Source: Chitinophagaceae bacterium
GTDB taxonomy: Bacteria > Bacteroidota > Bacteroidia > Chitinophagales > Chitinophagaceae
DNA length: 64,000 nt
Direction: 5' to 3'
Assembly: GCA_023957575.1 (NCBI GenBank)
Contig: JAMLGU010000003.1
Coordinates: forward strand, 1-64,000
The notes beneath the pieces are model-generated. The model worked only from the letters and a program-made list of their open reading frames with translations. It did no database searches and was not told the DNA's origin. A program made the position numbers and the translations under genes. Below, in pieces: positions 39,221 to 49,478 of this stretch (its first letter is position 1; each line of letters starts with the position of its first letter).

Positions 39221-39673
39221 ATGTATTCCAAATCAGAAGCGGCATCTATCAAAAAAGAATTCTGGACTTCCTTTGGAGCTTATATGAAACCTATTCTCAA
39301 TGCTGATGCACAATCTATCAATTGGGTAAATTATAAAACCGGCATTAAGAACATTTTTTTTCGGACAGATGTAGATAATAAAAAGGCATCCATTTCCATA
39401 GAACTCAAACATTCTTCAGGTGAAGAACGGAAAGAAGTTTATGAAAAATTGTTATCAATGAAAGTCATTTTTGATGAGTATGTTTTTGGCGAATGGATTT
39501 GGCTTGCTGAAGCTTATGATGAAGACGGAAGCGAGATGTCAAAAATATATACTAATATTACAGAGGTAAATATTTTTAATAAAAGTGACTGGCCGAGGAT
39601 TATTTCTTTTTTCAAACAAAACCTCATCAGTCTGGATCTTTTCTGGTGTATGGTAAAGGCTCATTTTGAATAA
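39221..39673 (+). CDS. DUF4268 domain protein
   Basis: A 150-residue protein matching the DUF4268 pattern: an N-terminal helix (SIKKEFWTSFGAYMKPIL), then INWVNYKTGIKNIFFR and a C-terminal ISFFKQNLISLDLFW. DUF4268 is often found near nuclease folds, but no catalytic residues are evident here and the function is unknown. It stands alone between a mannosyltransferase and an esterase gene. Confidence 0.8.
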   Translation: MYSKSEAASIKKEFWTSFGAYMKPILNADAQSINWVNYKTGIKNIFFRTDVDNKKASISIELKHSSGEERKEVYEKLLSMKVIFDEYVFGEWIWLAEAYDEDGSEMSKIYTNITEVNIFNKSDWPRIISFFKQNLISLDLFWCMVKAHFE

Positions 39674-39687
39674 TCAATGCTTCATTT

Positions 39688-40602
39688 ATGCAGAAAATAC
39701 TGATTTTGATATTAACACTTTTTTCCCTTAATCTAAATGCCCAGACTGAGATAAGGCTTTATGATGCTATACCTAATAATAAATCTTCTGAAAACCTTGA
39801 AAAATCTGATATAGATGCAAACGGAATTTTGAGAATCAGTAAAGTATCAGTTCCCACATTAACTATTTATCAACCTACTGCCACCCAAAATCCGAGTGGC
39901 ACTGCCATAATCATTTGTCCGGGAGGAGGTTATGCTATTTTAGCAGCAAGCCACGAAGGTTCAGATGTGGCAAAGGAATTAAACGTATGGGGAATTACGG
40001 CTTTTGTGTTAAAATATCGGATTCCTGATGATAAAACACAGTTCGACAAATCAATTTCTCCGCTTCAGGATGCCGAAAGAGCGATTCAGTTAGTGAGACA
40101 AAATGCAAAAAAAAGGGGTATTAATCCAAAAAAAGTCGGGATAATGGGATTTTCGGCAGGTGGCCATCTGGCGGCATCGCTTTCTACCCGGTATAATGAA
40201 ATGTTTATTTTAAATGCTAAAAAAAATTCATTACGACCCGATTTTTCGGTTTTGGTTTATCCTGTTATCAGTTTTACAGATTCTTTGGCGCATAAAGGCA
40301 GCAGAACCAATTTGCTGGGCAGCAGACCTTCACAAAAAAAAATCGAACAGTATTCTAACGAATTGAACATCAACAAAAAAACACCGCCGGCTTTTTTAGT
40401 TCATGCAAAGGATGACAAAACCGTCAGGTATGAAAACAGCTTGGTTTACTTCGAGGCTTTACAAAAAAACAATGTTCCTGCCGAATTAAAACTCTTTGAA
40501 AAAGGAGGTCATGGCTTTGGCATGAACAACAAAACAACAGATGAAAAATGGATGGACAGCCTGAAACTGTGGCTTATCAAAATGAATTTCTTGAAGCAAT
40601 GA
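39688..40602 (+). CDS. Secreted alpha/beta-hydrolase (esterase)
   Basis: A 304-residue hydrolase with a signal peptide (LILILTLFSLNLNAQ). The oxyanion region CPGGGY precedes the nucleophile elbow GFSAGGH. The acid and base lie in HAKDDKTV and GGHGFG. The overall plan is that of BD-FAE/Aes-type esterases of Bacteroidota, often acetyl- or feruloyl-esterases acting on glycans. The substrate is not known. It lies 14 bp after the DUF4268 gene. Confidence 0.88.
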   Translation: MQKILILILTLFSLNLNAQTEIRLYDAIPNNKSSENLEKSDIDANGILRISKVSVPTLTIYQPTATQNPSGTAIIICPGGGYAILAASHEGSDVAKELNVWGITAFVLKYRIPDDKTQFDKSISPLQDAERAIQLVRQNAKKRGINPKKVGIMGFSAGGHLAASLSTRYNEMFILNAKKNSLRPDFSVLVYPVISFTDSLAHKGSRTNLLGSRPSQKKIEQYSNELNINKKTPPAFLVHAKDDKTVRYENSLVYFEALQKNNVPAELKLFEKGGHGFGMNNKTTDEKWMDSLKLWLIKMNFLKQ

Positions 40603-40772
40603 TTGTGTTTTGCAGGATAAAGAGCTTGTTTCTTCCGTCTTTGTTTTCAGGAAAATTTTAGTACCTTAATACCTGACCAAAATCATATTTCAAGACTCCT
40701 TTTTGGTGATTAATGTCACGCTCTTAATTGTAAGGATTCAAGTCCTTTGTAAAAAGAAAAAAACGGTTGAGG

Positions 40773-42008
40773 ATGAAACAATTACTAATATTAGGAGCAG
40801 GCACGGCAGGAACCACAATGGCAAGTCATCTGAGAAAAAAACTCAGAAAAAATGAATGGAAAATTACCATTGTGGATGAAAGAAAAGAGCATTACTACCA
40901 ACCCGGTTTTTTATTCATACCTTTTGGAATTTACTCCCCGCAGCAAACCGTAAAACCCATTAAAAAATTCATCCCAAAAGGAGTTGAACTGGTTCAGGAA
41001 TCAATTGAATTAGTAAAACCCGAAGACAACAAGGTAATTCTGGCAAATGGCTCCCACCTTCTTTATGATATAATGATAATAGCTACAGGAAGCGACATTG
41101 CCCCCGAGGAAGTGGAAGGAATGAAGGGGGCAGAGTGGCAAAAATCTGTTTTTGACTTCTACAGTTACGAAGGATCTGTAGCTTTGGCCGAAAAACTGAA
41201 AAACTGGGAAGGTGGAAAATTAGTGGTTCACATTACCGAAATACCCATTAAATGCCCTGTGGCTCCATTGGAGTTTGCATTTTTGGCAGATGCTTATTTC
41301 AAAAAGAAAAATATGCGCCACAAAGTGGAAATCACTTATGTTACGCCTCTCAGCGGGCCTTTTACCAAACCCAAATGTAATCTGGCGCTGAGTCATTTAC
41401 TTAAAGATAAGAATATCAATACGGTAAATGACTTTGCCATTATGGAAGTAGATAACGACAACAAAAAAATTGTGGATTATGGTGGCGAAGAAGTGTCTTT
41501 TGACTTACTCGTTACCGTACCCACCAATAAAGGCAATGCTGTGTGGGAAAGATCGGGTATGGGCGATGATTTGAACTTTATACCTACTCAAAAGCATACA
41601 CTACAATCGAAATTGAAAGAAAATATTTTTGTAATAGGCGATGCCACCAACCTGCCTACCTCTAAGGCAGGGTCGGTGGCTCACTTTCAGGCAGAAATAC
41701 TTACCGAAAATATCCTTAATTTTATCGCCGGAAAACCATTGGCAGAGGATTTTGACGGTCATTCCAATTGTTTTATAGAAACGGGTAATGGTAAAGCATT
41801 GTTAATTGACTTTAATTATGACCACGAACCGGTGAGAGGAACGTTTCCGATAGCAGGTATCGGACCATTAAAACTGCTGAAAGAAAACCGGATAAATCAT
41901 TTTGGGAAATTGGCTTTTCGATGGGTTTATTGGAATATGTTGTTAAAAGGCATCCCTATTCCTTTTGTGCCTGCAAAAATGAATAAAGCCGGAAAAATAT
42001 TTGATTAA
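40773..42008 (+). CDS. Sulfide:quinone oxidoreductase-family flavoprotein
   Basis: A 411-residue FAD protein beginning KQLLILGAGTAGTTMASHL, the dinucleotide-binding fold. The SQR redox cysteines appear present: Cys161 in PIKCPVAPLEF and Cys333 in HSNCFIETG. The second FAD segment is FVIGDATNLPTSKAGSVAHFQ. The C-terminus is amphipathic, fitting a membrane-associated enzyme that passes electrons from sulfide to quinone. ATG 40773 is preferred over a TTG two codons earlier. It leads a sulfur module with TusE/DsrC and DsrE2 genes. Confidence 0.88.
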   Translation: MKQLLILGAGTAGTTMASHLRKKLRKNEWKITIVDERKEHYYQPGFLFIPFGIYSPQQTVKPIKKFIPKGVELVQESIELVKPEDNKVILANGSHLLYDIMIIATGSDIAPEEVEGMKGAEWQKSVFDFYSYEGSVALAEKLKNWEGGKLVVHITEIPIKCPVAPLEFAFLADAYFKKKNMRHKVEITYVTPLSGPFTKPKCNLALSHLLKDKNINTVNDFAIMEVDNDNKKIVDYGGEEVSFDLLVTVPTNKGNAVWERSGMGDDLNFIPTQKHTLQSKLKENIFVIGDATNLPTSKAGSVAHFQAEILTENILNFIAGKPLAEDFDGHSNCFIETGNGKALLIDFNYDHEPVRGTFPIAGIGPLKLLKENRINHFGKLAFRWVYWNMLLKGIPIPFVPAKMNKAGKIFD

Positions 42009-42053
42009 ACTACTGAATATCAATAATTTAATAAATCATTTAAATAAATAATT

Positions 42054-42362
42054 ATGGAAAAAACAATCGCAGGAAAAACAATAAATGTAAATGAAGAAGG
42101 CTTCATGACCGATTTTGGCCAGTGGACCAAAGAGGTGGGAGAGGAGCTGGCAAAAGAAAATGAAATAGAGCTGACACCCCGCCATTGGGAGGTGTTGACC
42201 TACATTCAGGATCAGGTGAAAAAGGAAGTAGGGCTAACCATACGCGGAATCGGTAAGAGTGGCATTGTGGATATCAAGGAGTTTTATGCCTTGTTTCCAA
42301 AGGCACCATTAAAAACAGCTACAAAAATAGCAGGTGTACCCAAGCCGGCAAGTTGTATTTAA
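42054..42362 (+). CDS. TusE/DsrC-family sulfur carrier
   Basis: A 102-residue protein with the DsrC/TusE pattern NEEGFMTDFGQWTKEVGEELA, LTPRHWEVLTYIQD and the C-terminal arm IAGVPKPASCI. The penultimate Cys101 is the persulfide carrier. The second cysteine of true DsrC, about ten residues before it, is replaced (KTATKI), so this is TusE-like or a DsrC variant. It lies 45 bp after the SQR gene and probably receives or delivers sulfane sulfur together with the DsrE2 protein. Confidence 0.9.
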   Translation: MEKTIAGKTINVNEEGFMTDFGQWTKEVGEELAKENEIELTPRHWEVLTYIQDQVKKEVGLTIRGIGKSGIVDIKEFYALFPKAPLKTATKIAGVPKPASCI

Positions 42363-42434
42363 TTAGGGCGGCAATGTTATCCTTCTTCAAAGAAAAGGCA
42401 GAAGGGAAATAATAAATATTAAAAATTGCTTTTT

Positions 42435-42917
42435 ATGAGTGAAAATAATACAGGGCTTAAAAAAATGATGATCATTTTGTCAAAAGCCACCCTCGACAGC
42501 GTATATGCAGCATTTGTATTGGCCAATGGCGCCAGAATGGAAGGTTATGAAGCTGAAATGTTCTTCACCTTTTTCGGGCTCGAAGCTGTACACAAGAAAA
42601 AAATGAATGACCTGCGCTTTGCCACAGTGGGCAATCCTGCCATGCCATTCCCCACTATGATAGGCGGGCTACCCGGTATGGAAGCGATGGCTACCAAAAT
42701 GATGAAAAAAGAAATGGCAAAACTTGATTTGCCCGAAGTACCCGAGTTTCTGGAAATTCTTTCAGCTTCCGGCGTAAGGTTATGGGCATGCAAACTGGCT
42801 GCCGACATGTTTAAATACAAAAAAGAAGATTTGTACGAAGAGATTGAAGCCATCATTACGGTTGGCGATTTCTATGCCCGTGGCAGCGAACCGGGCACGC
42901 AGATGCTGTTTATCTGA
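42435..42917 (+). CDS. DsrE2-like peroxiredoxin-fold sulfur protein
   Basis: A 160-residue DsrE/DsrF-superfamily protein of the DsrE2 type. KKMMIILSKATLDSVYAAF opens the fold and EMFFTFFGL follows. The conserved cysteine is in SGVRLWACKLAADMF. DsrE2 proteins act in cytoplasmic sulfur trafficking with rhodanese and TusA/TusE partners. The ATG at 42435 is preferred over an earlier TTG. It completes the SQR, TusE/DsrC, DsrE2 series on one strand. Confidence 0.88.
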   Translation: MSENNTGLKKMMIILSKATLDSVYAAFVLANGARMEGYEAEMFFTFFGLEAVHKKKMNDLRFATVGNPAMPFPTMIGGLPGMEAMATKMMKKEMAKLDLPEVPEFLEILSASGVRLWACKLAADMFKYKKEDLYEEIEAIITVGDFYARGSEPGTQMLFI

Positions 42918-43130
42918 TAACGGAAATTATTCAGAATCTCTCTACCTGATTTTCTTTTTAAATAATAAGGCGAAGGAGTTTACTCAGTTTAAAAACGGGG
43001 TAAACTCTTTATACTTTAGGATGAATGTATTGATTAAATGATTTCTGATACCCAAGACCAGCGTATAATGTCATTAATGGGCTGTTTCTAAATAAATTTT
43101 TCTATTTTCACTCCTTAAAAATACTTAATT

Positions 43131-43532
43131 ATGAAACTGTCAAAAATTGTATTGCCATTGGTTTTAGTTCTGGTGTTTGTTATTTTTTTATTTATGTGGG
43201 GAATGCCCCGATATAATGTATGGCAGCAGGAAATGGCCGGAAAAGCCGAAATGGCCAAAGCCGAACAAAACAGACGCATTTTGGTAGAAGAAGCCAAGGC
43301 AAGATTGGAAGCCGAAAAACTTAATGCCGAAGCCGAAGTGGCAAGAGCAAGAGGAATGGCTGAGGCTATGCAAATAGAAAACGGGCAGCTATCCTCTATT
43401 TATAACCAGTATTTATTCATCAGAACATTAGAAAAACTTGCAGACAAGGGCAATCTTCCTCAAATCATCTATATGCCCAGCGAGGGTTTGGTACCGGTAC
43501 TTGACATGACCAAAAGACAGGAGTCAAAATAG
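43131..43532 (+). CDS. Small membrane-anchored coiled-coil protein (SPFH-tail-like)
   Basis: A 133-residue protein. Residues 4-25 form one transmembrane segment (IVLPLVLVLVFVIFLFMWG). Residues 30-95 are an Ala/Glu-rich coiled coil (AKARLEAEKLNAEAEVARA), and a short conserved tail (LEKLADKGNLPQIIYMPSEG) follows. The coiled coil and tail resemble the C-terminal part of SPFH/prohibitin proteins, yet the SPFH domain itself is missing. It may scaffold membrane complexes. It stands alone 213 bp after the DsrE2 gene. The function is unknown. Confidence 0.8.
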   Translation: MKLSKIVLPLVLVLVFVIFLFMWGMPRYNVWQQEMAGKAEMAKAEQNRRILVEEAKARLEAEKLNAEAEVARARGMAEAMQIENGQLSSIYNQYLFIRTLEKLADKGNLPQIIYMPSEGLVPVLDMTKRQESK

Positions 43533-43767
43533 TCATAAATTCAGGTCGGTTTTGTCAAATATCCAATAATTGTCATTCAAGAAGCGATAATGAAGTACCC
43601 GCCTCCATTTTTTGAGGTATAATTAACTCATTATCAACATGTTGCATTTCCGACATTTTTACCAAAAAACCTCCGAGGTATTAAGGTTTTCCGGTTAAAA
43701 ATTGTTAAGTTTGCAAATCTGTTTTTTTTGAATAGAGTACTAGTTTTTTATTGATTATAATTATTTG

Positions 43768-46392
43768 ATGGAAGAGAATTTAGAACCACAAGAAACGCAA
43801 GACAATAACAGGATTATTCCGGTAAATATAGAAGAACAAATGAAAACGGCCTACATTGATTACTCAATGAGCGTAATCGTTGGCCGGGCATTACCAGATG
43901 TGCGCGACGGGCTGAAACCCGTTCACCGGCGCATTCTTTATGCCATGAACGAATTAGGTCTTCATGCCAACCGGCCTTACCGTAAATCGGCGCTGGTAGT
44001 GGGTGAGGTTTTGGGTAAATACCATCCTCACGGAGACAGCTCTGTGTATGACGCTATGGTGCGAATGGCGCAGGAGTGGAGCATGAGGTACACAATGGTT
44101 GACGGGCAGGGTAACTTTGGTAATCAGGATGGAGACGGACCGGCAGCAATGCGTTATACCGAGGTAAAGCTTGAAAAACTTGCCGAACACATGCTGGATG
44201 ATATTGAAAAAGACACTGTTGACTTCCAGCTTAACTATGATGATTCCAGACAGGAACCCACCATTTTACCAACCCGTATTCCCCAGCTTTTAATAAATGG
44301 GTCAAGCGGTATTGCAGTGGGTATGGCTACTAATATGATGCCTCACAACTTGAACGAGGTGATTGACGGCTGTATTGCTTACATCGATAATAATGAAATT
44401 ACTATTGACGAGTTGATGCAACATGTAAAAGCACCCGATTTCCCCACTGGCGGCATTATTCATGGTATGGAAGGAATAAAAGCCGGAATGCATACCGGAA
44501 GAGGTAGGGTAGTCATCAGAGGAAAAGTACATGTGGACACCAAACCAAGCGGCAGAGAACAAATAGTAATAACCGAAGTACCATATCAGGTAAACCGTGA
44601 TGCGCTTACCAATAAAATTGGTGAATTGGTAAATAATAAGGTGATTGAAGGAATTGCTCATGTAAACAATGAATCCAACAAAAAAGAAGGTACCCGCATC
44701 GTAATCGACCTAAGAAGGGATGCAATTGCACAAGTGGTTATTAATCAATTATATAAAAATACCGACTTACAAACCTCGTTTGGCATAAATAATGTTGCCA
44801 TCGTAAAAGGAAGGCCAAGAATCCTCAACCTGAAAGATTTAATTCGAGAATTTGTGGAGTTCAGGCATGAGGTAGTAGTAAGGCGTACCCGGTTTGAACT
44901 TAAAGAAGCCGAAAAGAAGGCTCATATACTCCGGGGTTATTTAATTGCGCTGGATCATCTTGATGAAGTAATCAGACTTATCAGAAATTCACCAACACCC
45001 GAAACTGCTAAAGATAACCTGATAAATGCTGGTTGGGGGCTTGACGAGGTGCAGGCAAAAGCAATTCTCGAACTGCGTTTGCAACGCCTTACCGGCATGG
45101 AGCGCGAAAAGATAAAGCAGGAATATGACGAGTTGATGAAATTAATTGAACATTTAAGTAATATTCTTGCTGACCAAAACCTGAGGTTTGATATTATTAA
45201 AACAGAATTATCCGAAATTAAACAAAAATATGGCGATGCCCGCCGTACAGAAATTACTTACCTTGATGATGAGGTGAAAATTAAAGACCTCATTAAAGAA
45301 GAAGATGTAGTAATTACCATTTCACATTTGGGCTATATAAAAAGAACGCCTGCCGAGGATTACCGCGCTCAACGCCGCGGTGGAAGAGGAGTGATGGGCG
45401 GAAAAACACGAAATGAAGATTACATAGAACATTTGTTTGTAGCTTCCACACACCATACTTTACTGTTCTTTACCGAAAAGGGCCGATGCTATTGGCTGAA
45501 TGTGTATGAAATACCCGAAGGAGAGAAGAACGGAAGGGGCAGGGCCATTCAAAACCTGATGCAACTGCCACCCGATGATAAAATACGTGCCATTATTGAT
45601 GTAAAAGATTTGAAAGACGAAGATTTTGTAAATGACCATAATATAGTACTTTGTACAAAAAAAGGCATCATCAAAAAAACACAACTGTCGGATTTCAGCC
45701 GCCCCAGACAGACAGGCGTAAATGCCATTACCATTAACGAAGGCGACCAGTTATTAGAAGCAAAAATGACCGACGGCCACTCCGAAATAATGATGGCTGT
45801 AAAAAGCGGTCGTGCCATTCGTTTTTCCGAAGAAAAGGTAAGAGCAACAGGCAGAGGCGCCATCGGAGTTTTTGGGATTGAAGTGGACGACGAAAATGAT
45901 GAAGTGGTAGGCATGATTTGTACCAATCTTAATAACGGAGACGAAGGCACCGTATTGGTAGTAAGTGAAAAAGGATTTGGAAAACGCACCAAAATAGATG
46001 AATACCGGATTACTAACCGGGGCGGTAAGGGCGTGAAAACCATCAATGTTACCGAAAAAACCGGAAGTCTGGTAGGAATGATGATGGTAAGAGAAGACCA
46101 GGATTTGATGATTACCTGCAAAAGTGGCATCACTATCCGTATGCCGGTGAGCGGCATCAGTGAGCAGGGCCGTGCTACACAAGGCGTTAAACTAATTAGA
46201 ATAGAAGAAGGCGACGATATAGCGGCTATCTCAAAATTGGATGAGCAGGAAGAAATTCCTGATGAAAACGAGGATATGGAAAATAAAGTAGAAAAAAATG
46301 ATACAGATCATAATTCATCTGAAGAAAAAGACGCAACTTTGACTGATGAAAATACATCTAATAACGGAGATGATAATCCCGTAGTATCATAG
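43768..46392 (+). CDS. gyrA: DNA gyrase subunit A
   Basis: An 874-residue type IIA topoisomerase subunit. The active-site tyrosine is Y130 ([14 protein letters not shown]). The quinolone-resistance region reads [20 protein letters not shown], with the wild-type Ser and Asp at the positions equivalent to E. coli 83 and 87. The C-terminal beta-pinwheel has the GyrA box QRRGGRG, which favours GyrA over ParC. The last 60 residues are acidic. The ATG at 43768 is preferred over a TTG one codon earlier. Confidence 0.97.
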   Translation: MEENLEPQETQDNNRIIPVNIEEQMKTAYIDYSMSVIVGRALPDVRDGLKPVHRRILYAMNELGLHANRPYRKSALVVGEVLGKYHPHGDSSVYDAMVRMAQEWSMRYTMVDGQGNFGNQDGDGPAAMRYTEVKLEKLAEHMLDDIEKDTVDFQLNYDDSRQEPTILPTRIPQLLINGSSGIAVGMATNMMPHNLNEVIDGCIAYIDNNEITIDELMQHVKAPDFPTGGIIHGMEGIKAGMHTGRGRVVIRGKVHVDTKPSGREQIVITEVPYQVNRDALTNKIGELVNNKVIEGIAHVNNESNKKEGTRIVIDLRRDAIAQVVINQLYKNTDLQTSFGINNVAIVKGRPRILNLKDLIREFVEFRHEVVVRRTRFELKEAEKKAHILRGYLIALDHLDEVIRLIRNSPTPETAKDNLINAGWGLDEVQAKAILELRLQRLTGMEREKIKQEYDELMKLIEHLSNILADQNLRFDIIKTELSEIKQKYGDARRTEITYLDDEVKIKDLIKEEDVVITISHLGYIKRTPAEDYRAQRRGGRGVMGGKTRNEDYIEHLFVASTHHTLLFFTEKGRCYWLNVYEIPEGEKNGRGRAIQNLMQLPPDDKIRAIIDVKDLKDEDFVNDHNIVLCTKKGIIKKTQLSDFSRPRQTGVNAITINEGDQLLEAKMTDGHSEIMMAVKSGRAIRFSEEKVRATGRGAIGVFGIEVDDENDEVVGMICTNLNNGDEGTVLVVSEKGFGKRTKIDEYRITNRGGKGVKTINVTEKTGSLVGMMMVREDQDLMITCKSGITIRMPVSGISEQGRATQGVKLIRIEEGDDIAAISKLDEQEEIPDENEDMENKVEKNDTDHNSSEEKDATLTDENTSNNGDDNPVVS

Positions 46393-46443
46393 ATTTAAAT
46401 TTTTAAAGTTAAAAACGAAACAAACACAAAAATTAAAATTGTC

Positions 46444-47784
46444 ATGAAAAAACTTACGCTCTTTACAATTCTTGCATTTTTTGCAATGGCTTCATTTGCC
46501 CAAAAATATGACGATATCAAAGCTGCATTAATGATAGGCAAAACAGATGAAGCAAAAAAAATTCTGGACAAAAAAGGAAATGACAAGTTTTTCTCCAAGC
46601 CTGAAGGCTGGCTGCTTAAATCATCTATTTTCAGTAGCATGAGTCTCGATTCTGCTATGGAAGCAGATGCCGAAAAAAACAGGGAAGAAGCATGGACTGC
46701 GTTTGAAAAGTATAAAGAAATGGAGCCTTCATTAAAGTTATTGGAAGATCAAACGCTTAAAAACGGGCCTTTCAATCTTTACGCTTCTTATTTTAATGCA
46801 GGTGTAGCAGATATTAATAATAAAAATTATGGTCCTGCTTATGATAAATTTAAAAAAGTGGTTGACTTATCTGACATTTTAATTAAGCATAAAATTCTTC
46901 CATATTCAACAATTGATACAAATGCCAACTATTATGCGGGAATTTTGGCAGAAACTAACCAAAAATCGGATGAGGCTACTAAATATTACACTCGTTTGGC
47001 TGATTTAAAGGTACCCGGGCAAGGCTTTGTTTCGGTATATCAGGGTTTGGTTAGATATTATGCGCTGAAAAACGACCAGGCAAATTTCGAAAAATTTAAA
47101 GCAATTGGTAGAGAATTATATCCAAATGACGACTATTTCACCTATACCTTATTGGATTTTGCATTGGGTGCATCTGGCAACTTTAATGAAAAAGTGGCCA
47201 ATTTGGAAAAATTGATAGCTGCAAATCCAAATGATTACAAAAATGTGCTGGCATTGGGCGAGGTGTTTTATGACACGCTAAATTCAAGAAAAGAAGGAGC
47301 AGTTAAGCCCTTAAATTTTGCAGAATTGGAAGAGAAAATGCTTTCGGCGCTTAAAAAAGCTAATGAGCTTAAACCCGAAGAATTGCAACCGATATTGTTA
47401 TTGGGAGACCACTATATCAGTAAATCGGAGGCAATTGGTGAGGAAATGAGACCGCTTGAAATAGAAATTGATAAACTTGCTTCCAAACCCAAACCTACAG
47501 CTGCGGATAAGCAAAAAGCTGCTGAATTGAAACCTAAATTGGCAGATATTAAAAAGAAATATGATACTGAATATGACATAGCCAAAGATTATTTCGAGAA
47601 AGCAACAGATATGTTCAGCAAAAAAGGTAATCTTGACAATAACCAAAAACGTCAGTATAGAATTATTGTAGGTAATCTGGCGCAATATTATTCTTACAAA
47701 AGAGAGGGTGCAAAAGGAGCCGATCTGAATAAAATTGTAGCTTTAGAAACTAAATACAACGATTTGTACAATAAACTGAAGTAA
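46444..47784 (+). CDS. Secreted TPR-type protein of unknown function
   Basis: A 446-residue protein with a signal peptide (KLTLFTILAFFAMASFAQ). It is made of helical hairpins of TPR type (for example YFNAGVADINNKNYGPAYDKF and YYAGILAETNQKSDEATKYY), with an added charged helix near residues 335-385 (KPKPTAADKQKAAELKPKLA). It is likely periplasmic and protein-binding. It starts 51 bp after gyrA and is followed by a terminator, so it may be co-transcribed with gyrA. Confidence 0.82.
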   Translation: MKKLTLFTILAFFAMASFAQKYDDIKAALMIGKTDEAKKILDKKGNDKFFSKPEGWLLKSSIFSSMSLDSAMEADAEKNREEAWTAFEKYKEMEPSLKLLEDQTLKNGPFNLYASYFNAGVADINNKNYGPAYDKFKKVVDLSDILIKHKILPYSTIDTNANYYAGILAETNQKSDEATKYYTRLADLKVPGQGFVSVYQGLVRYYALKNDQANFEKFKAIGRELYPNDDYFTYTLLDFALGASGNFNEKVANLEKLIAANPNDYKNVLALGEVFYDTLNSRKEGAVKPLNFAELEEKMLSALKKANELKPEELQPILLLGDHYISKSEAIGEEMRPLEIEIDKLASKPKPTAADKQKAAELKPKLADIKKKYDTEYDIAKDYFEKATDMFSKKGNLDNNQKRQYRIIVGNLAQYYSYKREGAKGADLNKIVALETKYNDLYNKLK

Positions 47785-47806
47785 ATTCATTTTTATAAAT
47801 TGTTCG

Positions 47807-47837
47807 AAGGCCATCCTGCAAAAGGGATGGCTTTTTT
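47807..47837 (+). terminator. Rho-independent terminator after the TPR gene
   Basis: GCCATCC (47810-47816) pairs with GGATGGC (47825-47831), extended by AA/TT pairs, and is followed by CTTTTTT. The rest of the gap to 48012 is AT-rich with no other signal. Confidence 0.85.
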
Positions 47838-48012
47838 AGTAGTTGCTAAATGAATACTTAAAACGGATTTTTTATTTAACATAATATAAATTATAGGAAT
47901 TAAATTTAAACTAAATAATTTAATAGGACATTTTTATCCAAATTGTAGAAAGAATTTTATATTTTAGTTGTTAAGAATTATTCCGGCTTCAAAAAGTTGA
48001 ATTCAGAAAGAT

Positions 48013-48813
48013 ATGATTACTTGCAAAAAGACAGGCTTCACATATTTTAATTATTTCATTTTTTTCATGGCTTTTTATTGTACAACCGGCTGTGGAAATT
48101 CCAAAACCAATGATTTAAAAACGCTGGGCTTAGTTGGGAAAGTAAAATCTATCAAGGAAATGACTTATGAAGCTGTAGATAATGGCAGAAAATTAGAAAC
48201 CGGTAAACGAGCAGCTCCCTCCTGGAAAAAAGATACCTACAGATTGTTTGATAAAAAAGGAAATATGGTGGAAGAATATCTGTACAGAAACGACGGTGAG
48301 CTTAAATACAGAAATACTTTTACATATAACTCTAATGACCAAAAAATTGAAGAATTGACATTTAAACCTGATAGCACGCTCTGGTATAAATATATTTTGA
48401 AATATAATACTGAAGGACACCTGACAGAAAAAATTCTTACAAAATCGGACGACCACCAAATTTCAAACTGGCTTTTTCAATATGACAATCAGGGAAATAA
48501 AACTGAAGAGAATCAATTTTTCCCCAACAGGTCTGAGCCGACATTAAAAACTGTTTATAAATATGACAAGCGTGGTAATAAAGTGGAAGAGTATATGTAT
48601 AATGGCGAAAATACTTTGATTGCCAAATGGTTATCAAAATATGATGATAAAAACCGGATTATTGAGGAAGACTATTATTATTCTGATGGAAGCCTCAATG
48701 CAAAAGAAACTTATAACTATGAATTTGATAAAAAGGGCAACTGGATACGCCAGATAATTTCAGAAGATGGCACTCCCAAATTTATAGTGTTGAGAGAAAT
48801 AATATATTATTGA
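48013..48813 (+). CDS. Lipoprotein with YD/RHS-like repeats
   Basis: A 266-residue protein with a lipoprotein signal (FIFFMAFYCTTGC, Cys27). Its body holds about six repeats of roughly 30 residues following the pattern Y-x-Y-(D/N)-x2-G-x-(K/R)-x-E-E, such as FQYDNQGNKTEENQFF and YKYDKRGNKVEEYMY. These resemble YD/RHS or MORN-like beta hairpins. It is probably surface or periplasmic. No toxin domain is attached. The role is unknown. Confidence 0.82.
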   Translation: MITCKKTGFTYFNYFIFFMAFYCTTGCGNSKTNDLKTLGLVGKVKSIKEMTYEAVDNGRKLETGKRAAPSWKKDTYRLFDKKGNMVEEYLYRNDGELKYRNTFTYNSNDQKIEELTFKPDSTLWYKYILKYNTEGHLTEKILTKSDDHQISNWLFQYDNQGNKTEENQFFPNRSEPTLKTVYKYDKRGNKVEEYMYNGENTLIAKWLSKYDDKNRIIEEDYYYSDGSLNAKETYNYEFDKKGNWIRQIISEDGTPKFIVLREIIYY

Positions 48814-48830
48814 TAATCAATGATTTATAA

Positions 48831-49358
48831 GTGTATTTAATCAACCTCCTTGAAGCAGAACACTCCCGCAGCCAGATGCAAACCATTGTAAGTTATATTG
48901 GTACCAGTCAAAAGAGGTTTGATGACCTAATTAAAATTTTCTTATCCGGCCAATACAGGCTCGCCCAAAGAGCAGCCTGGCCCATCAGTAATTGTGCGGC
49001 AGCTCACCCACAATTAATCAATAAACATTTTGTCACACTTATAAAAATGATGAAGGATGAAAACCAACATCCTGCCGTAAGGCGAAATGTGCTAAGGATA
49101 CTTGACAACCTTGCCCTAATTCCCGAAAAATATCACGGTGTAATAATGGATGCCTGTTTTATTTATATTTCCAACCCTTTCGAAACAATTGCTTGTCAAT
49201 CATTTGCATTGGGTATATTAGATAAATTGTCAGATACATATCCTGAAATAAAGCCTGAATTGGCATTAATCATTGAGGATAAATTACCCCATGCTACTGC
49301 TGCTTTCAAGTCAAGGGCAATGAAGATTTTAAAGAAAAAACGGTCAAATTCTATTTAA
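48831..49358 (+). CDS. Small HEAT/ARM-like helical protein
   Basis: A 175-residue, cysteine-containing helical protein with the alternating helix pattern of HEAT-like repeats (YRLAQRAAWPISNCAAAHPQ and AVRRNVLRILDNLALIPE). The start used is GTG at 48831, 17 bp after the lipoprotein stop; no in-frame ATG precedes the conserved part. It may form a two-gene unit with the YD-repeat lipoprotein. Cytoplasmic, since no signal peptide is seen. The function is not known. Confidence 0.7.
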   Translation: MYLINLLEAEHSRSQMQTIVSYIGTSQKRFDDLIKIFLSGQYRLAQRAAWPISNCAAAHPQLINKHFVTLIKMMKDENQHPAVRRNVLRILDNLALIPEKYHGVIMDACFIYISNPFETIACQSFALGILDKLSDTYPEIKPELALIIEDKLPHATAAFKSRAMKILKKKRSNSI

Positions 49359-49478
49359 CATAATATTTACCACGCATTATTAATAACCTTCGTTAAAATA
49401 TACAGAAAAGCCGTGCCAAAGGTTTTATTCCTGCCTTTCAAGCCTTATTTTTGCCTTTTTTGAAAAGGAGATATTATT

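Noticed and set aside
40730..40752. T-arm-like stem (AAGGA TTCAAG TCCTT) suggesting a tRNA
   Set aside because: No acceptor, D or anticodon arms can be formed around it, and the G-C closing pair of a T arm is missing.
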